Shown: positions 15,719 to 23,302 of the stretch, one piece after another
Numbering within the stretch: the stretch's first letter is position 1
Layout of the letters: each line of letters starts with the position of its first letter
NCBI GenBank assembly: GCA_012514235.1
Contig: JAAZAR010000130.1
Coordinates: forward strand, 1-38,897
Direction of reading: 5' to 3'
DNA from: Actinomycetota bacterium
GTDB taxonomy: Bacteria > Actinomycetota > Thermoleophilia > UBA2241
Length of the DNA stretch: 38,897 nt
Program-made: the position numbers and the translations under genes
The notes under the pieces: generated by a model
Seen by the model: only the letters and a program-made list of their open reading frames with translations
Database searches by the model: none
Told to the model about the DNA's origin: nothing

Positions 15719-16777
15719 TCACGCCCTCCCCATCGGGAGCAGCCGCCGGACGCGCGGTCCGACGAACCAGCGCGTGCGCCAGAACCAGTCGTGCGCCGGG
15801 TCGACGGCGCGCAGCAGCTCGCGACCCGCCGCGTAGAGGGGAGAGCGCAGCAGGCGCTCCGCGTCCTCCATCGGCCGTGTCTCCATGTCGACCCTCCCGG
15901 CGGCGATGTCCTTCATCATTCTTTGCACCTCGGGGGGATGTTCGCCCCGGTACCGTTGCAGCCAGCTGGGCAGCCGGTACACGTTGTGCACGTGATAGGG
16001 CTTCCGGAGCGTCACGTAGGAGTCCTCCATCCAGCGCCGTATGCGCTCGGGCTGGACTGTGTCGCGGTAGAGTCCCCAGTTGGCGTAGTAGTCGACCTTC
16101 TCCCGCACCTGCTTGGGCAGCAGCAGCGAGTAGTGCCGCATGGCGATGCCCCGCCGCGCCATGGTGCGGCCGTCCAGCCAGCGGAGCGTCCGCAGGTCGC
16201 GGCCCTCCGGGTCGAGCACGGTCGGCGGCCGGTGCGTCGCGTACGAGTACCCCTCTCCCCACTTGAACAGCCGGTGGAAGTCGGCACCCCCACGCCGCAG
16301 ATACCACCCGTCGACGGCGACGCCGAGTCCGCCCCAGATGGTCACGGTCGGGAAGGTGACCGCCGTGATGGAGGGGTCGGCGGCGAGCATGGCGCGCACC
16401 CGCACGAGGTCGCCCGGCAGGTAGAACTCGTCCACGTCGACCTGCCACAAGTAGTCTCCGGCGGCCCGGCGCGCGTATGCCCGGCTCTGTTCGTCCTTCT
16501 CGCCGGGCCAGAACCCGTCCGGGTGGCCCTCGTCCTCCGCGGTGACAACCACGAGCTTGCCGTCGGGATCCTCTTCGGCGGCCAGGCGGCGCAGTTCCTC
16601 CAGCGTCCCGTCGCGCGAGTGTCCGTCCGGCCGGGCGATGCCGCGGGCGCCCGGCGCCGCCCCCTCCACCACCACGATCTGCTGCACGTGCGCGTACAGC
16701 GCCCGGATCGTGTACGGGAGGAACGGCATGCCGTCCAGCACGATCATGCCCACGGTGATGCGAGGCAGAGGCCTCAC
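15719..16777 (-). CDS. GT2-like glycosyltransferase (GT-A fold)
   Basis: The 352-residue protein opens ITVGMIVLDGMPFLPYTIRA, has a metal-binding-type DVDEFYLPGDLVRV near residue 108 and VTFPTVTIWGG near residue 137. This matches the Glyco_tranf_2_4-type branch of GT2, in which a DVDEF motif serves as the DXD site. The middle part (residues 30-85) is Gly/Asp/Glu-rich, and the C-terminal half is rich in Arg, Tyr and Trp. The GTG at 16777 was chosen over a much longer open frame because it gives GTGA overlap with the upstream stop and is preceded by GGGAGG. It probably transfers one sugar in the repeat; the exact reaction is unknown. Confidence 0.82.
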   Translation of the reverse strand: MRPLPRITVGMIVLDGMPFLPYTIRALYAHVQQIVVVEGAAPGARGIARPDGHSRDGTLEELRRLAAEEDPDGKLVVVTAEDEGHPDGFWPGEKDEQSRAYARRAAGDYLWQVDVDEFYLPGDLVRVRAMLAADPSITAVTFPTVTIWGGLGVAVDGWYLRRGGADFHRLFKWGEGYSYATHRPPTVLDPEGRDLRTLRWLDGRTMARRGIAMRHYSLLLPKQVREKVDYYANWGLYRDTVQPERIRRWMEDSYVTLRKPYHVHNVYRLPSWLQRYRGEHPPEVQRMMKDIAAGRVDMETRPMEDAERLLRSPLYAAGRELLRAVDPAHDWFWRTRWFVGPRVRRLLPMGRA

Positions 16778-18216
16778 GACCCGCACCTCCCCCGGGCGAC
16801 GTCGTCGCGGCGGCGGAGCAGCTTCTCGATGGGCAGCAAGGTCAGGTAGGCGCCATAGGCGTCCAGGCGGCGCTCGGTGAGGCCCCAGCGGCGCGCCACG
16901 TTGACGGCGCGGCGGAACCCCGGCGTCCAGCCTAGCCGCCACAGCGCCTCCCAGGTGAGGCCGAGCGTCCCGACCTCGAGGTTCACGCGGCGCACGTAGT
17001 CCGGCCGCACGACCTCCCGCAGGATGCCGGGGTCGAGCGGCCGCAGCGGGCGACGCCGCATCCCCCGGTAGTTCAGCGTGTTGCGGTTGTCCACCGGCAG
17101 GGCCGTCCCCTCGAGGTCGACGCCCGACTCCGCGAAGTAGCGATACAGCCACCGGCGCTCCTCGCGCAGCTCGTCCGGCAAGGTGAGCATGCGCATGGCG
17201 AGGTCGATGTCCAGGAAGGGTGCCCGCGGCTCCAGACCGAAGGCCGCGGGCACGCTCAGCAGATACGAGAGCAGCGTCAGCCGGATGCGCACCACCGTGA
17301 ACACGCGCGGCAGCATCTCGTCGCGGATGCGGGGCTCCGTTTCCAGCAGCCGCTGTGCGCCGAGACGCTCGCTGCGGAACCGGCTGTAGGTCGAGTCGGC
17401 GTTGAGGCGGCCGTAGCGGAAGACGGTGTACACGTCGTCCGGGTCGCGCAGCGTCGGGATCACGCGCACCTCGGGATCGTCGCCCTCGAACCACTCGCCG
17501 CAGGCGCCGCTGAGCAGGGCCGAGCCGACCGGCACCCACTGCAGGATCCGGCGGTAGAACTCCATGTGGTACATGCCGTGCGCGTGGGTGGAGACGCCGA
17601 ACAGCGCGTCCCAGTCGTCCAGGAACTCGTGGAAGTCGCCGAGAGGGACGAGACGCCACTGCAGGCCCAGACGGTGCGCCAGCTCGCGCGCCTTCACCGC
17701 CTCTGCGGAGCGGCGCGGGTCGTCGCTCACGCCGTAGGTGAAGGCGCGGATGCGGGACCGGTCGCGCAGCAACAGGTTGATGAGGCGACTGTCGCAGCCC
17801 CCGCTGGTCGGGACGACGATATCGCCGGCCTCTCCCGCCGCCTCGTTGATGCGCGCCCCGGCCAGCTCCAGCACCTCGGACACCGTGCTGCGGCGTTCCA
17901 GCCACGGGTAGGCCGGGTCGTCCAGGTACTCCACGCGAAGACTGCCGTCGGGGTCGCGCCAGAGCCGCGACGAGTGCCGCAGCAGCCGCACGTCGCGCAC
18001 CGGCGTGCGCTCGAACACCGAGAAGCCGAAGTCGAGGTAGTCGTTGAAGCCCTCAGGGTCGAACTCCAGAGCGTCGAGGTCGATCACGTCGTTGATGTCG
18101 TGGCTGGCGGCCCCTGTGCGGAGGTTGTAGAAGAACGGCCGCGAAGCGAGCCAGTCCGACTCGTGGACGAGGACGGGCGCAACGGGGCCGGCGGCGACGG
18201 GGGCCGGCTCAGTCAT
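16774..18216 (-). CDS. Asparagine synthase-domain protein without the glutaminase domain
   Basis: The 480-residue protein has the ATP-pyrophosphatase (PP-loop) synthetase domain of class B asparagine synthetases. The P-loop reads VPTSGGCDSRLINLL near residue 112, where the family consensus is SGG-x-DS. EPRAPFLDIDLAM near residue 330 is the other conserved mark. The first 110 residues resemble only the end of the usual Ntn-glutaminase domain, and no N-terminal catalytic Cys2 is present, so it cannot release ammonia from glutamine by itself. Such proteins adenylate a carboxylate and hand it to an amine or ammonia, as in lasso-peptide cyclases and some glycan amidations. Its ATG overlaps the upstream gene by 8 nt. 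A role in amidating a uronic acid or linking an amine to the glycan is inference. Confidence 0.85.
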   Translation of the reverse strand: MTEPAPVAAGPVAPVLVHESDWLASRPFFYNLRTGAASHDINDVIDLDALEFDPEGFNDYLDFGFSVFERTPVRDVRLLRHSSRLWRDPDGSLRVEYLDDPAYPWLERRSTVSEVLELAGARINEAAGEAGDIVVPTSGGCDSRLINLLLRDRSRIRAFTYGVSDDPRRSAEAVKARELAHRLGLQWRLVPLGDFHEFLDDWDALFGVSTHAHGMYHMEFYRRILQWVPVGSALLSGACGEWFEGDDPEVRVIPTLRDPDDVYTVFRYGRLNADSTYSRFRSERLGAQRLLETEPRIRDEMLPRVFTVVRIRLTLLSYLLSVPAAFGLEPRAPFLDIDLAMRMLTLPDELREERRWLYRYFAESGVDLEGTALPVDNRNTLNYRGMRRRPLRPLDPGILREVVRPDYVRRVNLEVGTLGLTWEALWRLGWTPGFRRAVNVARRWGLTERRLDAYGAYLTLLPIEKLLRRRDDVARGRCGS

Positions 18217-19678
18217 GGCCGCCTCCCGGCCTCGGGACGAGGACGGCGGCCGCCACCTGCGGCCGCGCCGCCCGGGATCCACCGGGCGCGGCCGGCTCTT
18301 CGGCCGCCTCGAGCGCCTCCGCCGCCTCCCGGCGGCGGCGGCACGCCTCGGCGGCCACGAACGCGAACAGCCACAGGCCCATCGGGTACCGGTCCGGGTT
18401 GAGCACCGTCCACGAGACGAACCCCTCGAGGAAGACGCCCGCCAGGGCGCCCAGGAAGACGAGACCGAGGAACTCCGCGTCGCCGGTCCCCGAGACGGCG
18501 AGGGACAGGGATCGCCACGCGAACGCCACGAAGAGGGCCACGAAGAGGGCGATCCCCGCCACGCCCAGCCGGTAGAGCACCGGCACCCAGACGAGGTCGG
18601 CGGCCATCCACTCGATGTCGCCGGCCGGCCAGTGCTGGGCCGGCGACGCGAACCCCTGGCCGAGCGTACGGCTTTCGCTCTCGATCCACTCATACACGTT
18701 CTGCATCTTGCGCTCGCGGTTCTGCAGGTTCTCGTCGGCGGTGACGTCGCCCGACGCGGTGGCCATGCCGATGCGGGACAGCAGGTACTGCGACTGCACC
18801 GGCAGTGCCGCGAAGGCGACGACCACGAACACGACGACGATGCCGCCGATGGCCAGGGCACGTCTGAAGGCGAGTCCGGCCTCGCGCGACTTGAGCAGCC
18901 GCACCCCGAGGACCACGACCACCTCGACGACGGCGATCACGAGCAGCGACCGCGTGTACGAGATCCAGAGCGCCCCGAGCGTCACGATGAAGACGCCCGC
19001 CCACCACAGTGTCCAGCGCTTCTGTGCGATGCTGAAGGCAGTCGCCAGGATGAGGAACTGCGGCATGAAGTAGAAGGTGCGCGTGAGCTCCCGTCCCATG
19101 AAGACGATCGTCTGGTACTCCGTCGCCTCGTAGATGGACAGGTGGAGCCCCTGGTGGGCGATGTAGAGCACTGCTGCCAGGGTGTTCACGCCGACGATCG
19201 CGCTCAGCAGGTGTACGGTCTGCGTGCGTCCCGCGTGCACGAGGATGCCGCGGAGGAGGAAGTAGCCCACGAACAGGTAGATCCACCCCTTGGCCTCCCC
19301 GAGCGTAGCGCCGACGCTGCCGAACCGCAGGACGGTCAGGACCACCTCCAGCGCGGCGTAGGCGGCGAGGCCCAGGAGGACGACCTCCTCCGGCGTGGAG
19401 AGCCGAGGGCCGAGGGGCCGGCGGTCCCGCAGCGAGCGCCGCCGGCCAGGCAGGAGCAGGTCGAAGTACACGACCCAGACGACGAGCAGCCAGAGCATGA
19501 CGTGGTCCGCCGGCTCGAGCCGCCCGGGCACGTAGAAGATCTTGAGCTTGTAGAAGAACACGGCCTGCGCCATGTACATGAGGAAGGGGATGCCGAGCAG
19601 GAACACGCGCTCGTGGAGCGATCGCCAGACGAAGAAGAGCAGGAGAAGCGCCGGGAGCGCGAGGCGGATCAGCTCCAC
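18209..19678 (-). CDS. O-antigen ligase/polymerase-like polytopic membrane protein
   Basis: This 489-residue protein has about 11 membrane helices and a large polar loop between residues about 310 and 365 (LSRIGMATASGDVTADENLQ onward). That layout is the usual one for WaaL/Wzy-type proteins, which act on polyprenyl-linked glycans on the outer face. Position-specific residues (YTRS near residue 255, then a QNRERKMQNVYEW stretch) are consistent but not proof. The C-terminal 55 residues are Ala/Glu/Arg-rich and cytosolic. The GTG at 19678 was chosen because it begins a first helix at once and overlaps the upstream stop by 10 nt; the longer frame upstream is a shadow over the GT gene. It may polymerise the repeat or ligate the finished chain. 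Confidence 0.75.
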   Translation of the reverse strand: MELIRLALPALLLLFFVWRSLHERVFLLGIPFLMYMAQAVFFYKLKIFYVPGRLEPADHVMLWLLVVWVVYFDLLLPGRRRSLRDRRPLGPRLSTPEEVVLLGLAAYAALEVVLTVLRFGSVGATLGEAKGWIYLFVGYFLLRGILVHAGRTQTVHLLSAIVGVNTLAAVLYIAHQGLHLSIYEATEYQTIVFMGRELTRTFYFMPQFLILATAFSIAQKRWTLWWAGVFIVTLGALWISYTRSLLVIAVVEVVVVLGVRLLKSREAGLAFRRALAIGGIVVVFVVVAFAALPVQSQYLLSRIGMATASGDVTADENLQNRERKMQNVYEWIESESRTLGQGFASPAQHWPAGDIEWMAADLVWVPVLYRLGVAGIALFVALFVAFAWRSLSLAVSGTGDAEFLGLVFLGALAGVFLEGFVSWTVLNPDRYPMGLWLFAFVAAEACRRRREAAEALEAAEEPAAPGGSRAARPQVAAAVLVPRPGGGHD

Positions 19679-20934
19679 GCCGTCTCCTCCCTCGCGGGCG
19701 AGGACACAGCGAAGGCGTGCTGCGGCAGCTCGGCGCCGGGTCCGGAGCCGGTGAGTGCTGCAAGGACGGCGGCCTCCACGCACGCCGGCGCGAAACAGGC
19801 CGCGAAGGCGCGCAGGCGCGCCGCGTACGCTTCCGGCCGCCGGGCGAGCAGCGCGCGGAACGTCCGCCGGAGAGCCTGCTCGTCTCCGGCCGGATACGTG
19901 GCACCGAGGCCGAACGACGTGGTGCGGAACGCCATGAGGCCTTCGTCCGGCACCACGACGGGGCGGCCCGCGGCCACGGCCTGCAGCATCACGCCGCTGG
20001 AGCCGAGGTGCTGCCGGTACGGAAGCGCCACGCACGTGGCGGCGCGCAGGAACACGTCGGCGGTCTCGGGATGCACGTAGGGCCCGGCCGTCTCGAGCAG
20101 CGCTCCCCGCTCGAGGAGGAGGGCTCGCAGGCGCTCCACCTCCTCCGGGCGGTCGCCGTCGTGAGGCTCGAGCCGCCCGCAGTGCAGAAAGACGGCGTCT
20201 TCTTCGGCAGCGAGGCGGAGAAGGGTGTCGTAGCCGCGCCGCTCCTGGTTGGTCCCCACGTACACGACGACGGGACGCCGTGGGGCGCGCGCGAGTACCT
20301 CCGTCACGCGCGCCCGCCAGCGCTGCGTCTCCTCCCGCTCACCGCCGCCGTCCGGCTCGCGGAAGATGTCGGGCATCCATCCATGGGTGAGCGGGTGCTC
20401 GGCGGCGAACCGCTCGTCCAGCACGAGGGCGGCGTCCACGGGGCTCACCGCCGCGGGGCCGCCTTCGTGGAACGCTTCCTCCTCGGGTCGCCCGTGGCGC
20501 CGCCGCCACAGGCGGCGGAGCCACGGGGGGCGTGCGGCGTAGATGTAGTTCGTGGTGCGCAGGTACAGTCCGACCGTGCGCACCCCCGGGAGCGCCGCCC
20601 GCGTGAACGCCGGGTCCCCGATGAGGTCGTCGGCGTCGGCGCAGAACAGCTCCTCCGCACCGGCGTCGCGGAGCAGGGCCGGCAGCGCCGCGGCGGAGAA
20701 CGCCGCGGCCGGCCCGGCATCGACGACGCTCACCCCGCTGCGCTCCCGGAGTCCGGTCAGCAGCGGATGGCCGGCGACGCCGTCGGCACGCAGGTCGCCG
20801 GCCACGACCACGTCGCGCCCGGCCCGCGCGAAGATCGCAGCGAGCACGCGGCAGTAGATGAGGCGGTGGCCCTGCAGGCTCGGCGACAGCAGCAGCACCG
20901 CCGGTCGGCGCAGCCCCCTGGTCGGCGCCGTCAA
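19669..20934 (-). CDS. GT4-like glycosyltransferase (divergent)
   Basis: This 421-residue GT-B-like enzyme opens RRPAVLLLSPSLQGHRLIYC. Its donor domain starts VVVYVGTNQERRGYDTLL near residue 222. The C-terminal part has CVALPYRQHLGSSGVMLQAV near residue 318 and then AGRPVVVPDEGLM, which stands in for the EX7E motif with a Gln in place of the second Glu. The fold is recognisable; the subfamily is not. The start is TTG at 20934, 4 nt after the wzt-like stop; I found no better start in frame before the conserved domain. It overlaps the next gene by 10 nt. Sugar unknown. Confidence 0.78.
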   Translation of the reverse strand: MTAPTRGLRRPAVLLLSPSLQGHRLIYCRVLAAIFARAGRDVVVAGDLRADGVAGHPLLTGLRERSGVSVVDAGPAAAFSAAALPALLRDAGAEELFCADADDLIGDPAFTRAALPGVRTVGLYLRTTNYIYAARPPWLRRLWRRRHGRPEEEAFHEGGPAAVSPVDAALVLDERFAAEHPLTHGWMPDIFREPDGGGEREETQRWRARVTEVLARAPRRPVVVYVGTNQERRGYDTLLRLAAEEDAVFLHCGRLEPHDGDRPEEVERLRALLLERGALLETAGPYVHPETADVFLRAATCVALPYRQHLGSSGVMLQAVAAGRPVVVPDEGLMAFRTTSFGLGATYPAGDEQALRRTFRALLARRPEAYAARLRAFAACFAPACVEAAVLAALTGSGPGAELPQHAFAVSSPAREETAWS

Positions 20935-20938
20935 CGGG

Positions 20939-22207
20939 TCACCCCGAGCCGTCGCGCGCCCAGGTGAGTACCGGCGCTACCGCCCCGGGCTTCGCCGCGA
21001 GCGCGTGGATGGACGCGCCCGCGTCGCGCTGCACGTCGAAGGAGACGGCTCCCCCGCGCACGATCCAGCGCTGGCGGTCGATGCTGATGCGCGGCAGGAC
21101 GGTGTACCGGCCGGCGTTGAGCAGATTGGGCGGGATGCGGCACTCGAGGCGGTTACGCCCCCGCCTGAGTTCCGGCCACTCCGAAGGGTCGGCGTCCGTC
21201 TGATAGCTCCGGAACGCCACGGTCGTGTCGGAGAGGGCGAGGTCGAAGCCGATCGTGAGGCCGTAGGGGATGGATTCCAGGTCCACGTCCATCTGCACGC
21301 TGAAGGGCTGGCTGCTGACGACCACCGAGGTGGGCACCCGGTCCGGACCGAGGATGCGCACGGCCGCCAGCAGCACCTCGCCGTCGCCCAGCCGGTCGTC
21401 GCCCTCCAGTTCCAGCACCCCCGAAGCGCCGCCCTGCAGCCGCAGGTAGCGGTCCACGACCTCGGACGGGGGTCCCGAGTCGACCACCGTGCCCTGCTGC
21501 AGCTCCACGACGCGCGTGCAGAGGCTGCGGATCGCCTGCATGTTGTGGCTCACGAACAGCACGGTGCGGCCGGCGTTGGCGACGTCCTCCATGCGCCCGA
21601 GACACTTCGCCTGGAAGGCGGCGTCGCCCACGGCCAGCACCTCGTCGATGACGAGGATCTCGGGCTCCAGGTGCGCCGCCACGGCGAACGCGAGGCGCAC
21701 GTACATGCCGCTCGAATAGCGCTTGACCGGCGTGTCGAGGAAGCGCGAGATCTCAGAGAACTCGACGATCTCGTCGAAACGCCGGTTGATCTCGGCGCGC
21801 GTCATGCCGAGGATCGCGCCGTTCAGGTAGATGTTCTCCCTCCCGGTGAGCTCCGCGTGGAACCCGGTCCCGACCTCCAGCAGGCTCCCGACGCGTCCGT
21901 TCAGGTGGATCTCGCCCTCGGTGGGCTCCGTGATGCGGGAGATGATCTTGAGGAAGGTGCTCTTGCCGGCGCCGTTGGAGCCGATGAGGCCGAGCACTTC
22001 GCCCTCCTCCACCTCGAGCGACACGTCCCGAAGCGCCCAGATCTCCTCCGACACATGAGTGGCGGAGCCGGGGTGACGGAGGCGCTCGATAGGGCGCTTG
22101 ACCGCCGCCGCGACCGCATCGCGCAGCGTGGTGTGCTTCTCCAGGGCACCGCCGATGCGGTACCGCTTGCCGACGCCCTCCGCCTTGACGCTGATCACGC
22201 TGCCCAT
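20939..22207 (-). CDS. Polysaccharide ABC transporter ATP-binding protein with glycan-binding tail (Wzt-like)
   Basis: The 422-residue protein powers export of a polyprenyl-linked polysaccharide with the Wzm-like permease. The ATPase has Walker A GSNGAGKST at 76-84, a signature YSSGM at 164-168 and Walker B ILVIDEV at 184-190, with H-loop FVSHN near 220. The TagH/Wzt mark LLEVGTGFHAELTGRENIYL is at about 109-128. The C-terminal 150 residues form a beta-rich domain like the Wzt glycan-recognition domain, which in O9a-type systems reads the chain's end cap. The ATG at 22207 is chosen; the in-frame GTG at 22213 would overlap the permease stop as GTGA and is an equally good start. Identification firm. 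Confidence 0.93.
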   Translation of the reverse strand: MGSVISVKAEGVGKRYRIGGALEKHTTLRDAVAAAVKRPIERLRHPGSATHVSEEIWALRDVSLEVEEGEVLGLIGSNGAGKSTFLKIISRITEPTEGEIHLNGRVGSLLEVGTGFHAELTGRENIYLNGAILGMTRAEINRRFDEIVEFSEISRFLDTPVKRYSSGMYVRLAFAVAAHLEPEILVIDEVLAVGDAAFQAKCLGRMEDVANAGRTVLFVSHNMQAIRSLCTRVVELQQGTVVDSGPPSEVVDRYLRLQGGASGVLELEGDDRLGDGEVLLAAVRILGPDRVPTSVVVSSQPFSVQMDVDLESIPYGLTIGFDLALSDTTVAFRSYQTDADPSEWPELRRGRNRLECRIPPNLLNAGRYTVLPRISIDRQRWIVRGGAVSFDVQRDAGASIHALAAKPGAVAPVLTWARDGSG

Positions 22208-22209
22208 CG

Positions 22210-23082
22210 TCACACCACGTCCGCGAAGGTACGTTCCATGCGCTTGAAGTACACGAGCCCCGTGACGAGCAGCACGAGCACGATGGCGAACGAAGCCGCC
22301 AGCAGCCCGCTGGGCGGCGCGCCTCCTGTGAACGCCCAGCGGAACGCTTCGACGACGCCGGTCATCGGGTTGAGGCCGAGCGCGAGCGTCCATTTGAACG
22401 AGTTGTCGGCCGGCGGCTGCCAGATGACCGGCGTCACGAAGAACCACAACTGCGTGAGGAACGGGATGACGTAGCCGACGTCCCTGTACAGCACGTTGAG
22501 AGCCGAGAGCCAGAGTCCGCAGGCGAGCGCCGTGACCATCGCCAGCAGCACGAAGGCGGGCAGCAGCACGATGTGCCAGCTCAAGGGCAGGCCGTAGGCG
22601 AGAAGCAGCACGAAGTAGACACCGAGGCCGATGAGGAAATCGACCAGTCCGGCGATGACCGCCGACATCGGGATCACGAGCCGCGGGAAGTACACCTTGG
22701 TGAGCAGGTTGGCGTTGCCGACGAGGCTCGTCCCCGACCGGCTGAGGGCGCCGGCGAAGAGATTCCACGGCAGCAGCCCCGTGTACACGAAGATCGCGTA
22801 CGGGATCTCCTGTCCGCCCACCACCTGCGGGTCGTACCGGGCGCCCATGAGCCGCTGGAACACGATGGTGAACACCACCATCGTGATCACCGGCTGCAGG
22901 ATCGCCCAGAGCACGCCCAGCACTGCCTGCTTGTAGCGCACCTTGACGTCGCGCCACGTGAGGAAGTAGAGCAGTTCGCGGTACTCCCAGAGCTCCCACA
23001 GGTGGAGTGATGCCCACCCCCTGGTGGGTCTGATCACCCTACTCGCCTTCCGGACCTCCGCGGCCCCGCTCGTGCTGGCCAT
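22210..23082 (-). CDS. Polysaccharide ABC transporter permease (Wzm/ABC-2 family)
   Basis: The 290-residue membrane protein has six helices and the ABC-2 polysaccharide-exporter layout. The N-terminal amphipathic part ELWEYRELLYFLTWRDVKVR leads into the first helix, with KQAVLGVLWAILQPVITM near residue 50. The centre has PRLVIPMSAVIAGLVDFLIG and the end VTPVIWQPPAD, then LNPMTGVVEAFRWAF. It exports the glycan made by this operon through the membrane together with the Wzt-like ATPase encoded next. The ATG at 23082 has a good Shine-Dalgarno (GGAGG, 3 nt before ATG). It is the first gene of the 12-gene operon and diverges from the beta-helix gene at 23303. Confidence 0.94.
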   Translation of the reverse strand: MASTSGAAEVRKASRVIRPTRGWASLHLWELWEYRELLYFLTWRDVKVRYKQAVLGVLWAILQPVITMVVFTIVFQRLMGARYDPQVVGGQEIPYAIFVYTGLLPWNLFAGALSRSGTSLVGNANLLTKVYFPRLVIPMSAVIAGLVDFLIGLGVYFVLLLAYGLPLSWHIVLLPAFVLLAMVTALACGLWLSALNVLYRDVGYVIPFLTQLWFFVTPVIWQPPADNSFKWTLALGLNPMTGVVEAFRWAFTGGAPPSGLLAASFAIVLVLLVTGLVYFKRMERTFADVV

Positions 23083-23117
23083 GCGCCTCCTTCACCCTCC
23101 GCGTCAACTGTACACAA

Positions 23118-23127
23118 GTTCGTGAAC
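23118..23127. promoter_or_regulatory. GTTC-GT-GAAC palindrome in the divergent promoter region
   Basis: GTTCGTGAAC is a 4+4 bp inverted repeat with a 2-nt centre, 36 nt upstream of the permease ATG. It lies between the exporter operon and the beta-helix gene and could be an operator for a dimeric regulator. It is short, and no regulator gene is nearby. No clear sigma-70 promoter could be fixed in the 220-nt intergenic region. Confidence 0.25.
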
Positions 23128-23187
23128 GCTTATCGGCAGCCTGCCCTCAACTCCTTACCGATGCTGCCGACCCCTTCAGTAAGCAAC

Positions 23188-23297
23188 GGTCCCCTGCGGG
23201 GACCAACCCCAGGATTCGACCCCACTGTGAGTCGCGCTGGTGCGACAGCGGCACTGCCGCGCGCCGGTTCTCTCCTCTCGTGCGGGTCGGGAGGAGG
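23188..23297 (+). promoter_or_regulatory. Structured 5' leader with a Shine-Dalgarno-sequestering hairpin
   Basis: Four hairpins follow one another upstream of the GTG at 23303: 23188-23204 (7-bp stem, 3-nt loop), 23231-23246 (5-bp stem, 6-nt loop), 23248-23260 (5-bp stem, 3-nt loop) and 23271-23297. In the last, TCTCCTCTC at 23271-23279 pairs with GGGAGGAGG at 23289-23297 (two G-U pairs), which is exactly the ribosome binding site. Translation of the beta-helix protein would therefore be off unless the stem is opened. This suggests a riboswitch, thermosensor, RNA-binding protein site or coupling element. It did not match the ydaO, cobalamin or GEMM consensus that I could recall. Confidence 0.45.
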
Positions 23298-23302
23298 CAA
23301 CA

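Noticed and set aside
23118..23127. LexA/SOS box
   Set aside because: The half-sites are in the opposite order (GTTC-N2-GAAC) to the actinobacterial SOS box, and spacing differs.
23140..23302. c-di-AMP (ydaO), cobalamin or GEMM riboswitch in the leader of the beta-helix gene
   Set aside because: Only short look-alikes such as CCACTGTGA and GGGGACCAACC were seen. The ordered conserved blocks of each class are missing, so I report an unassigned structured leader only.
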